Below are positions 1 through 11,445 of a DNA stretch of 64,000 bases, piece after piece. The stretch spans positions 186,001-250,000 of the forward strand of contig CAXKVV010000040.1 of assembly GCA_964058805.1 (NCBI GenBank), given 5' to 3'. Made by a program: the position numbers and the translations under genes. Under the pieces are notes generated by a model, which saw only the letters and a list, made by a program, of their open reading frames with translations, did no database searches and was not told the origin of the DNA. Positions within the stretch are counted from its first letter, which is position 1, and each line of letters starts with the position of its first letter. This DNA comes from Schoenoplectus triqueter. Its lineage: Eukaryota; Streptophyta; Magnoliopsida; Poales; Cyperaceae.

Positions 1-344
1 TATTGTTGTTGTTGTTATTGATTCATTCTCTTTTAAGGTTACAATACAGTACATGGTCTCTCATAAGTATTACCTTAAAAAAGAAATAAAAGAGTAAAGG
101 CTAATTTAAAAATCACTGGTACAATAAAAAAGCTACGATACAAAGAGCAAAATAAAGTCCTACTATTCTTCATTACTTCCTGAAAACAAGTTTCATTCAC
201 TAATCACTTCTTGTGCTAAAGCATCAAAATTGGTTTTGACGTGTTCTCTTAAGAACTGATTGCAACTCCATTCCATATTACAAATCATTGGATAACATCT
301 CCCTGAGATTCCGCTCAACTGTTGTATTTACGAGTTCACATCTG

Positions 345-470
345 CTGACATAGAAGTGATGGCAGGGCCCTGCCATTGAGTCAATGGCAGGTGGGGCCCA
401 CAAAATAAGAGGGGTGGGGCCCATCTGCCATTGAGTCAATGGCAGAGCTCTGCCATCACTTCTATGGCAG
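345..470. repeat. Hairpin with nested perfect palindromes
   Basis: The arms at about 345-400 and 415-470 are inverted copies of each other, with a loop of about 13 bases near 401-413. Inside each arm are further perfect palindromes. A 21-base one (half-site CTGCCATTGA around a central G) occurs at 370-390 and 425-445. GGCAGGGCCCTGCC lies at 361-374 and GGCAGAGCTCTGCC at 441-454. The block is GC-rich inside AT-rich DNA. It could be a foldback element or the core of a larger one. No coding potential is visible. Confidence 0.85.
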
Positions 471-474
471 CGAT

Positions 475-685
475 AAAAAAAATTTCTTTACAAGATTTCA
501 TATTTAAAATTTTTTATATAATTCTTTCATTATTCATAATATTAAATATTTTTTCTCAATAAAAAATAATCAGACAATTCAAAAAGGATCAAATTAATAA
601 AACTTTAACCTAAAAATATTATTTTTCAAAATTCAAAGAGGGTCAGATGAACCCCCTCCCCCCTTCTACTCTAAATCCGCCACTG
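475..685. repeat. Repeat family A, copy 1 (hAT-like right end)
   Basis: This AT-rich stretch ends in CCGCCACTG. The reverse complement begins CAGTGGCGGATTTAG, which resembles the terminal repeat of many plant hAT-type elements. It is clearly similar to 4455-4679 in the same orientation (shared landmarks: TTTCTTTAC, TTCATATTT, ATTAAATATTTTT, CTCAATAAA, TTCAAAATTCA/TTAAAATTCA). No left end is visible, so this is either a truncated element or one that starts before the window. Confidence 0.55.
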
Positions 686-689
686 CACA

Positions 690-787
690 CAATCATATAA
701 TAAATGCACCGTTATCCTATACCTACCCATATATCAGAACTGATATATGGGTAGGCAAAGGATAACAGTTCATTTATTAGATAATTG
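690..787. repeat. Near-perfect 98-bp palindrome
   Basis: The two arms, about 48 bases each, meet at 738/739 within CAGAACTG. The inner 20 bases of each arm (ACCTACCCATATATCAG side) match almost perfectly. The outer parts match with a few substitutions (AATAAATGCACCGTTATCC against AATAAATGAACTGTTATCC). There is essentially no loop, as in a small foldback MITE. There is no coding potential. Confidence 0.8.
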
Positions 788-1380
788 GCAGTCTCTCCCA
801 AGTAAAATTGTTAATCTGTCAGTATCATAACTGCACACACCATGGCAGCCTCAAATATTATCCATATCATGAACTGTACTGGCACCAATCAATGCTTACT
901 GGTATAACATCATGGTACCTGATCAGACCGTTGTACAAGTTGACTGGGTATCAATACCGTTAGGAGAAGGGGTGAAATAAAGGATCAGGATATAAGGGTT
1001 TGTCTTCTTTTAAGTACTCTACGGCTTGTTAATTTAATTCGTCAGATTTGTATACGTAAGAAAAATTCGTAATTCGTTCAGTATTTAATTCGATTTTATA
1101 TTTCAGTTTAGTTCAAAATAATTTTAAATTAAATTCAAATTCTAAATAGTTTGATTTGTTTGCGGTCCTAACTGTTATTGATGACAAGTTCATATAGAAT
1201 TTATTTTAAAGAGTGTACTCTAGGGATATGAATTCAGAATATTTATGGGCAAAATGAGAGATGTTGGGAAAAGAGGAGGAGAAAAGGTTTCTTCAATTTT
1301 TTTTAATTATTAGATTTCTTCACGGACGGGATTTATGCTTTTGAAGACCTTCCAAATACAAAATAGATCCAGGCGACACA
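788..1380. other. Intergenic, nothing recognised
   Basis: AT-rich sequence with no ORF of note and no repeat boundary that I can define. Confidence 0.6.
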
Positions 1381-1545
1381 GGGATCCGGATCCACCGGCA
1401 CGGTGCGGCGCGGCACGTGGTCCGTTCGATCACTTCGAGATTCGTACTAATACTTTAATATTCAAGTTAACACGAATCTTTTAGTGATCGAACGGACCAC
1501 GTGCTGCGCCGCACCGTGCAACGCGATAGTGAATCCGGGTCCGGC
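1381..1545. repeat. GC-rich inverted repeat with G-boxes
   Basis: The arms at about 1381-1445 and 1471-1545 are inverted copies. Their core runs through CGGTGCGGCG, CACGTGGTCC and GTTCGATCAC, with very few mismatches over about 50 bases, and the loop is AT-rich, about 25 bases. Each arm carries a CACGTG G-box. The outer ends (GGATCCGGATCCA against GGACCCGGATTCA in inverse) also match. The GC content contrasts sharply with the surroundings. It is probably a foldback or MITE-type insertion. Confidence 0.8.
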
Positions 1546-3229
1546 AACACAGAGGGGTTGTCGAAGCCGTGAAGCTAAATAGGTATTGTGTGGCTGGATT
1601 TAGAGGGTTTATCGGATTTGAAAAAAATCTTTAGAGAATTAATTTTAAAGGACTTGATTTTTGAGGGTTAATCTAACCCTTATTCGACTATTCGAGTCAT
1701 AAGGACCGGGTAAGAAACGAGTGAGAACAAAATTTGTAAGACATTTTATCATTTTTAATTATTTTTATTTTTTCTCAGAATTTTTAAATATAATTAAAAT
1801 ATAACACAAATATTAAAAATAAGTAAAATTTAGAACTATAAATGTAAAAAATAATATATTTTGGAATAATTTCTTAATTTTCAGAATTTAAGTATAATTA
1901 GAACATAAAAATTTGAAAATAATCGATTTTAAAAAGATTTTAAGAGTTTAGGAAGAATTGGATTTGATAAATTGAGTTTACCATATTATTAGATTAATAG
2001 CATTTTGCATATTGATTTTCTAATATTTTCATCTTCATGGTTGTAAATTTGTCGACATAATAGTCATTAATTAGTAAGAGTACTTTTCCTTAACGCATTG
2101 AAATTATTTTTTTTCATGTTCGTTGAAAATCTGGGAAGCACAACGTATTACGTTTGCATTGGGAAATTTCTTGTAGAAAAATGGACTTTAGCTATATCTC
2201 TTAATACAAGTATTGCGCCTGACATTGACATGATCCGGGATAATCAACATGCTGCATGCATCATTCATCTTTGGTGTAGCCCTTGGGACTTGATATGTTA
2301 GAGCCTAAAAGGCTAAGCTAGGCGTGTACTATTATTTGGGCATTGTCAGAATTACGGTCCATATCACATCTCCCTTCGTAATCATTCATTTCCACAGATA
2401 TACGCCTGAATACTACTAATGGGGCCAGCCATTAGCGAGTTTCTTGATGCCAAAAGATATTTTATGAAGTTTCTTGCGTGAACCTGACAATTTTATTTGA
2501 AAAAGAATTATTTAAAAGGTTAAATCAATTTTATTAGAAAACAATGCACAAGCTAGCATTCTTTCTTTTTCAGTTTTTTCATTGGTAATAATTCTTTTTT
2601 AGCTCTGTATTTATCTTTTTCCTTCTATTTTTCATTGATAATATTTAAATTTTATAAATTTTAAAATAAAATAATCGTTGTCTAAAAACATTTGTATAAA
2701 AAATTCAATATATTTGAAAAATATTGTCAACTGTTTTAAATTAATAATCCTCAATGGATCTTTTGGACACATGTGTAATAGATATATTTTGGTCTTTTCC
2801 AATGTCAATATGTCACGTTGTGTGCGTTTTAATATCTGACTTGACTGGGCATTGAGCATTGTGCTCAAATTATGGGTACGGCGCCATCGTGCAATTACTA
2901 CATATCTTCTTTTGTATCCAATTACTACTATACCTTTTGGTTCTATTTCCATGTCAATCACGTAACGACGGTCTCTATAATACATCAATCAATCGAGTAC
3001 CTATTTCTGCTTGGAGTCCCTCAAGTCCGCGTTTAGTATTTATTTAAGGGTAAATTGCATAACCATGTCCACGTCATACTTTCAAATGTAATAAATACAT
3101 ATATTCGGATGGTCAAGCGAAATTGACATATCATGTTTTCAATTTATTTCTTCATTAACCATTAGTAAGAAATTTCTTATTTCTAAAACCCAGCCCCCTG
3201 CCCCCTGCCCCCTCATGATTTAATTTTCC
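1546..3229. other. Intergenic, AT-rich
   Basis: I see no gene. The only open frames are short (67 codons at 2098-2301, 118 at 2632-2988 on minus) and lack recognisable motifs. The last 100 bases form the promoter region of the AG-peptide gene, including a run of three CCCCCTG-like units near 3192-3213. Confidence 0.6.
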
Positions 3230-3237
3230 TATAAATA
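3230..3237 (+). promoter_or_regulatory. TATA box of the AG-peptide gene
   Basis: TATAAATA lies about 120 bases upstream of the AG-peptide ATG at 3351. That leaves a plausible leader of roughly 90 bases. Confidence 0.6.
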
Positions 3238-3350
3238 CCATCCCTTCTAAATTCGTGTCGTGCCAAATTCTTCCAAGTCATTTCATCCTTCAGAAAAAAC
3301 AACAAAACAAAAAGAGAAGAGAGACGGAGGGGGAGGGACTAGAGAGTGAG

Positions 3351-3593
3351 ATGGAAGCAGCAGGGATGAAGCGATTTTTTGCGGCCTTTATCGTGTTTGC
3401 TACAGTGATGCTTGTCACCAATGCCAAAATGGTCCCAGCCCCCACTCCTAGCCCTTCCCCTGCCCCTGCCCCTGCCCCATCTCATATGGTGTTGTCTGAT
3501 GTGGCATCTGAAATGTCTGCTGCAGTCACCGCCATGCCGACATTTGGCGTAGGCGTCTCTGTGGCGGTGCTTCTCTTCGGCTATATTATCTGA
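3351..3593 (+). CDS. AG peptide (short arabinogalactan protein)
   Basis: An intronless 80-residue precursor. It has an N-terminal signal peptide (hydrophobic core FFAAFIVFATVMLVT, cleavage probably after about residue 25). A short Pro/Ala/Ser/Thr segment follows (about residues 28-44, PAPTPSPSPAPAPAP), of the kind hydroxylated and O-glycosylated with arabinogalactan. A small-residue region comes next, then a C-terminal hydrophobic tail (FGVGVSVAVLLFGYII) typical of a GPI-anchor signal. That order defines AG peptides at the plasma membrane and wall. The ATG at 3351 is the first in frame; Met-6 is an alternative start directly before the basic KR and hydrophobic core. The role is inferred from the family (cell-surface proteoglycan). 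Bases 3339-3773 also carry an open minus frame, which is a shadow of the proline-rich repeat. Confidence 0.85.
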   Translation: MEAAGMKRFFAAFIVFATVMLVTNAKMVPAPTPSPSPAPAPAPSHMVLSDVASEMSAAVTAMPTFGVGVSVAVLLFGYII

Positions 3594-4454
3594 GCTTGCA
3601 TGCTTCCCGCCATCTTGAGCATATATAGTTCGTATATACATGCATGTTGTCATGATATTTTTCATTGCTTGTATGTCATTGTTTACGTAAGTAGGATATA
3701 TAGTGTAATAAGCGACGTCGTTGCCCCACAGTGTCGCATCATATATACATGTAAGTAACGTGTAACGTACCACTTATTGTACAGCCACTGAATATATATT
3801 TGCATTGTATTTCTATTTCTATTTGAAATAATTAACGCTCTGGTGCAATCACGATAATTTCATATTAGAAATAAGTTTAAAGCTAGTTGTACCAATGATT
3901 TGAGAATTGAGATGGAAAAAAAAACACATAACCCAGATAATCGCATTCATAAATTATTTATGTTCTCTGTGGTACTCTCTGCAACCCATCCTTTTCATGG
4001 ATTATGAATTGACTCTTGTTCTACATGGATGACGATAATATTTGAACTTACTACTTTTGTTGACTCTGCTGATCTCCGATGATGGTGCATGTGTTTTCAA
4101 TCGAGATTGAGAAGTGGATTTGAAATTTATTTCTTCCAAGTAAAATAACAAATTAGATGTAGAGAACAAATAGAACATTTTTTTTTCTTTTCAAATTTGA
4201 GATGTCGAGAACTTATGGAGGTTAGCACAAGTACTAAAAATTAAAACCATCTAAACAGAGATTTCGGTCCACAGGATAATTATTGGATTGTAAATGTTTA
4301 TTGGGTTCAAATTTATTAACTAATTAGATTTAAATAAAACTAATAATAATTAAATTTATATTCCTATCTAATTAAAAAATTATCAAAATAATATCCTTTT
4401 ACATATTAAAAGTAATAACAAAATAAAACTCAAAATAATAAATAATTAAGTTGA
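3594..4454. other. Intergenic, nothing recognised
   Basis: 3' flank of the AG-peptide gene, then AT-rich sequence without coding potential or clear repeat boundaries. Confidence 0.6.
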
Positions 4455-4679
4455 TGATGAAAGTTTTTCTTTACGGAACTTCATATTTTAAAATTTGATA
4501 TAATTATTTCAAATTTTTATATAATTAAATATTTTTGTCTCAATAAACGTAATTAAATAATTTAGGGGGCAAAACAAATTTTCAGAGAGATAGATTACTG
4601 AAAATATTATCTAAAAACACTATTTTTTAAAATTCAGAGGAGAAAATTGCCCCTCAGATTACATTGGGTCCGCCCCTGC
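4455..4679. repeat. Repeat family A, copy 2
   Basis: Homologous to 475-685 in the same orientation. It ends GGGTCCGCCCCTG, whose reverse complement CAGGGGCGGACCC is a variant of the terminal sequence of copy 1. It lacks the palindrome block found just left of copy 1, so that block is either a separate insertion or has been lost here. Confidence 0.5.
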
Positions 4680-4969
4680 ATTTGAATATAGGCTTTCGTT
4701 ATTTTTTTATGTTTTATTTCCCCTTTATTTTTTTTCATGTTTTGTTTTCCCTTTATTTTTTTTTCATGTTTTATTTTCCCTTTTTTTATCAAGCAAAGTA
4801 ATAGAAATTGGAAATCGTACAGGGTTATTAATGTGAGTACAAGGTACATGCTTTGTGTGTTTATTGATGTCGATCGGAATTTTATTATTGCTATTAAAAC
4901 ATATGTGATTATTCCTGACTTCTGTCAGTGTGTTCTATTAAATTTTCACTTTCCATAAGCTGTCTTAGG

Positions 4970-5524
4970 GATCGGGGATTCGAATCCGATTCGAGAAGAT
5001 TCAAATGAGAGTTCATTAAAAAAAATTATAAAATCGATATGTGAATTCATATTTAATAAAATTTTGAGAATTTTAAATACAAAATTATATTTTCTATTAT
5101 AATAGATTTTGAATTGGATTTGAATCATAATTCGGATTGTGTATAATAATATTAAAAATTACCTAACTTATAGCAATCTTAATTCAAACATATCAACAAT
5201 CATAATCTATATTTGTTATTATAGCGATTTTTAAATTATTTATTTCAATCATAAACATAGCAATAATTATAACTATTTGTTTCAACTTTCAAACCATACA
5301 CACAGACTGAAAAAGATAAAAATTACTCTTCAATTTAAACTAAACTAGACTTGTTCATTTTATCAATAGACACGTGATATAATTTTATTTTATTCATCAA
5401 ATTCATAGTGAATTTGAATGTAAATCTTATAAGATTTAAATGCAAATTTATTATATTAGATGGATTATTTTTTTTTAAAATCTATATATGGATTCAAAAA
5501 AAATAATAGATATATTTTTAAGAA
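4970..5524. repeat. Repeat family B, copy 1
   Basis: Strongly similar to 10106-10835 in the same orientation. Both open with a GGAT/GATTCGAAT...GATTC motif and share, in order, TTTTGAGAAT, AACAATCATAATCTATATTT, TTCAATTTAAACTAAA and TATTAGATG. It is diverged and noncoding. Its right end is interrupted by the Helitron at 5525. Confidence 0.6.
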
Positions 5525-5871
5525 CTAGTTGTGTACCCACGCGTTGCTGTAATTTTTTTATTTAGATATAGAAAAATATCACATGATAATATATACGTCA
5601 TTCTAATATGAAAAAGATCAATTATAAAGTCAATTACATATGCTATATCAGATATAATCTCGTATGATTTCTCTCAACCTTTAATTTCCTTCCTCCTATA
5701 TGATAAAGAAATGGAGATGAATACAAAATAATAGACGCTATCATGTTCGTCTGATTAGTCAAAATTAATGTAAATCATTAGATGAGGGGTAATTTGGGAT
5801 ATAAAAAATTTGAAGGAAATGATAAAAGATGGACCCGTCCAATTTTTAGCTGCTTTATATAATAGTATAGA
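5525..5871 (-). mobile_element. Short non-autonomous Helitron
   Basis: Read on the minus strand, the element starts TCTATACTATTATATAAAGC at 5871 and ends GGGTACACAACTAG at 5525. It lies exactly between a host A (5872) and T (5524). TC...CTAG inserted at A|T is the Helitron signature, and TCTATACTATTA is a familiar plant Helitron 5' end. Near the 3' end is a small ACGCGT dyad (AGCAACGCGTGGG) where the Helitron hairpin is expected. At 347 bp it has no RepHel coding and depends on helper elements elsewhere. Confidence 0.75.
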
Positions 5872-7251
5872 TATAGATTTATATACAGATCAATTTATAC
5901 GAATTCAAATTAAATTTTTAGATTATGGATATAAATTTATTTAAATTTAAATAAAAGATTCATTATATATTTTTCAATTGTGTTTTTCATGTAGATTATA
6001 AATCCAACTAAATTTATACATAATTTGCCCTTATATTTTATTTTTTATAATTTTTGATGTATTTTAACTAATAATTAGTTTTTCTAGTTTTTTGATGTTT
6101 TTTTCATAATGATAATTATTGATTCAATCATTAATAATATAATAATAATTTATAATTAATTTTTATAATTAGTGATCTATCATGAAAATACCATATAATT
6201 ATTTTTTAATTATGTCGATGATATTTTAATTTAGCATCTGAAATATGTGCGTATTTACATTTGTATTCATGTATTATCTAATTCAGGTTTGTATCCGTTT
6301 AATATCTGATCCGTATTCATATCCGAAACTATCTGTATTTATATTCGAAAAATTAAAATGAATATGAATATGATTTTGAACACTATCGGACATTATCCAA
6401 TTCGTTTGCATCCGTATCCAGAAGTAACTATGCCTCCGGGGTCAAAGTGAAAAAAAAAGGCATACACTGATACATATCATCTAGAAAAAAAAACTATATA
6501 TAATATTTACTTTTATTTTGGCCATTTCACGGAAAAAAAAGAAAAAAGAACTACGTGTTCCCCACAAAATTTTAAATCTAAGATATGAATAAACATTCAA
6601 AATACTAACAAGTTCTATTTTTGAATTGCATTTGTTATTACTTTTAATTTCTTTAAAGTAATAGTATTTTTTAAAGATACGCCAAAATGTTTAACTAATT
6701 TAATTCATTGTGAAAACTTTTGTACTTCAATCAAATACAAAATGTTCAATTTTCTTTTTTGACGAAGGAACGATTGATGTAAACTACTTTATGTGCTATA
6801 CATATCCAAATGGGTTTTCCTGTAAATTAGTGATTATGAGAAAAGGTCGAAACAAATGTGAAGTAATATATATATTGTTTTTAATTAATTTATCTTTACC
6901 CATACAATTTTGTTGCTTTTAAAAATTTCAAAATATAAACTCTATTAATTTTTTTATATTCAGTTTTTAAGAATCCAAAAATTAGTACAAGTTCTAAAAG
7001 ATATAAATTTTTATATCTTAGATGATTATGATCCGTATTAGGTACAAATGCACAATGTATTTATTACACAGATGGAGATGGGACGAATGAAATGTATATA
7101 ATTTTGAAGGCGCGACTCCAATTATATATTTTTTTTCTGACCAGCACTAGCAGGAAAGGGTGCCACTTTCTCCAATCGGGTTCTCTCCTTCGTTGTGTCG
7201 TAATTTGACGAGCGGCCGGGCCCACACGGCCGCACCACACATCATGATTTC
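5872..7251. other. Intergenic, repeat-derived AT-rich DNA
   Basis: Sequence to about 6420 repeats short GATTC/CATATCCG-type motifs and looks like the continuation of an old repeat. 6420-7060 shows nothing. 7090-7250 is less AT-rich (a GGCCGGGCCC stretch near 7213) but has no convincing gene. The 97-codon minus ORF at 7064-7357 is created partly by the tandem duplication that follows. Confidence 0.5.
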
Positions 7252-7389
7252 CTCCGCTTTTTTGGTAATTAATAAGCAGCTGCATCAATGTGCAAATGTA
7301 TCCATTTAATTGGTTTTCAACTCCGCTTTTTTGGTAATTAATAAGCAGCTGCATCAATGTGCAGATGTATCCATTTAATTGGTTTTGAA
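7252..7389. repeat. 69-bp tandem duplication
   Basis: Two direct copies, 7252-7320 and 7321-7389, begin CTCCGCTTTTTTGG and differ at only two positions that I can see. The few differences suggest a recent duplication. Confidence 0.9.
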
Positions 7390-7870
7390 CTGAACTGTTA
7401 AATTTTGAATTATTTGGTTCGGTTTTTCGTTTTAAAAATTTCGGTTCGGTTGAAAATTTTAGCTAATTCGGTTTTTATTCTTTGGTTTGGTTTTAATTTT
7501 TCTAAATCGGATAAACCGAATAAACCGAATAGTCCAAAATTTATCAAATAATTATATTTTACTTAATATAATTAAGAATTATTAAAATATAATCTGAATA
7601 TATTTATTTTCTATAAGTTTTATTTAGTTATTTCTTTTATCTTTTAAACTATTTGTTTCTTCTATCAATTTTAATAATTTTTGATATTTTTATTCCTCTT
7701 TAAATAATATAATTTCGGTTTAACCGAATAAACCGAAAAAAAATTTGGTTTGGTTTATGTAGTTGATATTTTTAGAAATTTATTTCGGTTCATAATTTAA
7801 CAAATCGAAAAAAATTTCAGATATATATAATTATTTCGGTTTGAATCGAACCGACCGTTTACACACCCCT
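7390..7870. repeat. CGGTTCGGTT-rich repeat element
   Basis: AT-rich sequence punctuated by GGTTCGGTTT/AACCGAATAAACCGAA motifs, ending in GAACCGACCGTTTACACACCCCTAG. This resembles a widespread plant noncoding repeat whose ends read CTAGGGGTGTAAACGG. There is no coding potential, and the exact left boundary is not visible. Confidence 0.5.
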
Positions 7871-9055
7871 AGCTGCATGGAACCTATTGGAATTTCGCAA
7901 ATGACTTGATTGGATTGGATTGCTTAGCTTCGATCCGTGCCAGCGAGCTGTTACTAATCAGAGTAGCATGCATTGCATTGATCCTGGTGATTGATAATGA
8001 GATAGCTATATCTACTTTCCTCAAAAATAAAAAAATATATGTATATCTAATCTGGTACCACCTATATATGCAATACATATCCTCTCTCTATTTAGTTCAT
8101 ATTGTGCGTTCTGCACCAAGTGGGAAGAGATCCCTTGGCTCATCTTGATAATGTTTGCAATAAATTTTTAAATAAATTTAAAAATAAAAAAATTTATAAA
8201 TAAAAATTTTATAAATGTGTTTTCTACTAATAAATTGATGGTGATTTAAATTTTATGTAATTTCTTTATCGTTTGATAGCTCATCAAAGATTACTAAAAT
8301 ATTATATAATTTACAACGGTTCTAATTTAACGGTCTTTGACGAACTAAATGATAATGAAATTGAATAAAATTTAAATCACTATCAATCTATAAATAGAAA
8401 AACAAATCTATTAAATTTTTTTTATATTTTTAAAAATTTTTATATTTATTTGAAGGCCCATCGTCAAAATTATCAAGATAATTATTGTCTATCACTTCCG
8501 AAAGTAATAAAAAAAGCCATATTTTAAAATTAACAAAAAATACTTCCAACCCTCGAAATGTGCATCCTACTGTCTTTGCTCAGTTTGGTGTTAGATAGGC
8601 ATCATCATCAAGAAACTGATTCGGTTTTTCAAGAAACGTGATTTTTAAGGGATTTTTTTGATGATTATGTATTTTTAATAATAATTTATATTCATATAAA
8701 ATATTAAATTTTGTCTTAGTTTTTTTATTTTTTTAGATTTTAAGTGTAATTAATATATAATATATAATATTAAACAAAGAGTTTGGGAAGGACCAGGTCG
8801 GTATGGCTTATTTTTTAAAGATTGAGTTCGATCCTTACCATTAGAAAGTGCAGGGTTGGACTTATAAAGGCCGAGGTTTTTTAAAGGTCCGGCGGAGCCG
8901 CGTTCAAAGGTCGAACCCTTATGAACTATGTCTAATATTAGGTTACCAAAATATCAGTTTTTTCCTAATAAAATATGTGCCAATCTCAGTATTATGCTTG
9001 ACCTTGATGTTCATTTTCCTATTGATTGAAAATTTGGAAGTAGGATCGGAACCTT
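7871..9055. other. Intergenic, nothing recognised
   Basis: Short open frames around 7884-8148 overlap on both strands and have no motifs. 8770-8950 is somewhat less AT-rich, with GGTCCGGCGGAGCCGCG near 8887, but I do not recognise it. Confidence 0.5.
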
Positions 9056-9525
9056 AACGAGTTGAGCAAGTTGGCTCGGTTCGTTAAATACTTCCAAGCC
9101 AAAATCTTTTAAGTTGAGATTGACTCGTTAAGTTAATGAGCTAACCGAGCTGACTCATTAAGACTCGCTAAAATTTATTTTTTAGTTACTAATATCTTTA
9201 TGATATTTTGAATAAAAATTTATACAAAAAATTAATAAAAATAACTAACAATTACATATTCCACAGAAATTTGATATATATTTTAAGTACATGTTATACT
9301 ACGAACTACTTAATATATAAAAAAAATTATAATAAAAATAATATAGATAACAAATATTACTAGTTTATCAAATCTAATGAGACGAGCCAACTAAAACTCA
9401 AGTTTAGCTCATTAATTTAACGAGTATAATGAGCTGGCTCGTTAACCGCTCGATCCACTAACGAGCGAGTCAATAGCGAATCGATCCGTAACAAATTACG
9501 AGCAAGCCACAAACCGTGAGCTGTC
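9056..9525. repeat. GAGCTCG-type repeat family C, copy 1
   Basis: The ends are rich in CGAGTTGAGC / GGCTCGTTAACC-type words and the right end reads GAGCTGTCAGCCCTA. It resembles the 38807-40055 region in word composition and in the AGCCCTA terminus. Noncoding. Confidence 0.45.
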
Positions 9526-10105
9526 AGCCCTATTTGGAAGGGTAATCTGACAATTACTACTTGCTCTTTGATTTTTTTTCTTTAGGATTTTAAAATGATG
9601 TATGACTTCATCTTCTTCTCTTTTCCTTGATTCATTTTTCGCACGAATTTCAATTGCGTTTTATACTTTTAAGTGATTTTGTGCATTATGAGATTTTGCT
9701 AAGTTTGTTCAAATAGAGAGCATACTGAATTTTGATAAATTGTTTGTGATATTTAAAGCAACTAAATTGTAACAATTTAGATAAGGTAGGTTCTTTATAT
9801 TTCTTAAATCTTAATCCTTCCCGTGTTTATCTAAAATAAAAGGAAAAAAGGAAGAAAAAGTAAACAAAAGAAGATGGTTGTAAGGAATTGTGTCATTTAA
9901 AGGCAATTGATTTGAGCGATTTACGATCGGAAATTCTAATTCTTGTTTCTAAAAAAACATATAAAAATATACCCGAATATTTTTTCCTTCGAGACTATTT
10001 GGTTATACTTGTATGTTCCAATCATGATCTAAATGCAACAATGATTAGATTTTTAGGACCTTCCAATTCTGACCGTGGTGAATCATGGAACTCCATGAAG
10101 TTATG
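9526..10105. other. Intergenic, nothing recognised
   Basis: AT-rich. The 88-codon ORF beginning at 9888 runs into the adjacent repeat and has no protein motif. Confidence 0.5.
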
Positions 10106-10835
10106 GCTCTTAATGGATCAGATTCGAATCAGAACTCAAAGGACTCAAATATGAATCTATTAAAAATTTATAAAATACATATGTGAATCCGTATCCAATA
10201 AAGTTTTGAGAATCCAAATGCGAATACAACTTTGCTATTATAGCGGATTTCGAATCAGATTCAGATTACATTTCGGATCCTATATTATAATAGTATTAAA
10301 AATAGAATAATTAATATATGATAAAAGAAAAAAAATCACATTATCTTAAAATTATTTCAAACATAACAACAATCATAATCTATATTTATTATTATAGCAA
10401 TCTTAAAATTATTTATTCCAATCATAAACGTAGCAACAATGATAATTATTTGTTCCAACTTTCAAAACATTCAATAAACATCAAATAACATAATAAAATC
10501 TATCTAATTAATATAATAACTACTATTCAACTTTATGAATCGATAAAGAGTGAAACATACATATTGGTTTTCAATTTAAACTAAATTGAACATGTTTATT
10601 TTATTAATTGACATATGAAATAATTTTATTTATTTATCGAATTCATAGATGATTCAAATTTGAATTCAAATCTTATAGATCCAAATGCAGATTCATTATA
10701 TTAGATGAATTATTTTCTAGAATCCATATGCGAATCCAATAAGCTAATGAATATATTTTAAGGATCCATATGCAAATCCATTTGTGCGGATTTAGATCAG
10801 ATTTTTAGATTATAGATATCCATTGACAGCCCTAC
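10106..10835. repeat. Repeat family B, copy 2
   Basis: A fuller copy of the repeat at 4970-5524. The left end GGCTCTTAATGGAT and the inverted right end GGGCTGTCAATGGAT are imperfect terminal inverted repeats, which suggests a DNA-transposon-derived nonautonomous element of about 730 bp. The interior is AT-rich and noncoding. A fragment ending GACATCATTGACACCCTA near 15605-15632 may be a third, partial member. Confidence 0.55.
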
Positions 10836-11445
10836 ATGAAGTAAGAAAAAGTAAGAATAACATTGAATTCGATACCAAGCTATATGTGTATATCAGTTTA
10901 GCCCTTCATCTGAATAGTGATTATTATTACAAAACCCACCGAATTCATCCGGCATGACTACTCAAGTCCATTAAACAATGTCGAGTAGGATGATACCCTA
11001 TCAACATGTCTCTTTGTTAGATCTTCCTCTGGACCTTTTACCATGCATGCTAATCATATATAAATTGCTTTATATATGTCTTTTAATGCCAACACAGAAT
11101 GATAACATATAAACATTAATATAATTAACTAATGACCGTAAATAATATCTAAAATAATACACGCTGAAAAACTACTCATCGGTATAGCAAAACTGTTCTC
11201 GGAGCATCAAGATTTCTGTTTTCACAAGTCCATAATTCAACAGATAAAACCAAAATCTATAACTTCAACAGATAAAACCAAAATGCACAACTTTTGCATG
11301 GAAATCATAATTGTAATATCAAAACATATCAGAACCAATTAGCAAAACCAACACCGTTCTACAAATTCTAAAGTCAGCACCATTGTATGTTCCAAAAAGA
11401 TACTAAAATTACTTAAAACCAGCATATTTTCATATCTATTTTTCA
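10836..11445. other. Intergenic; 3' flank of the GeBP-like gene
   Basis: No gene is seen. The part next to 11446 probably includes the 3' UTR of the minus-strand gene. Confidence 0.5.
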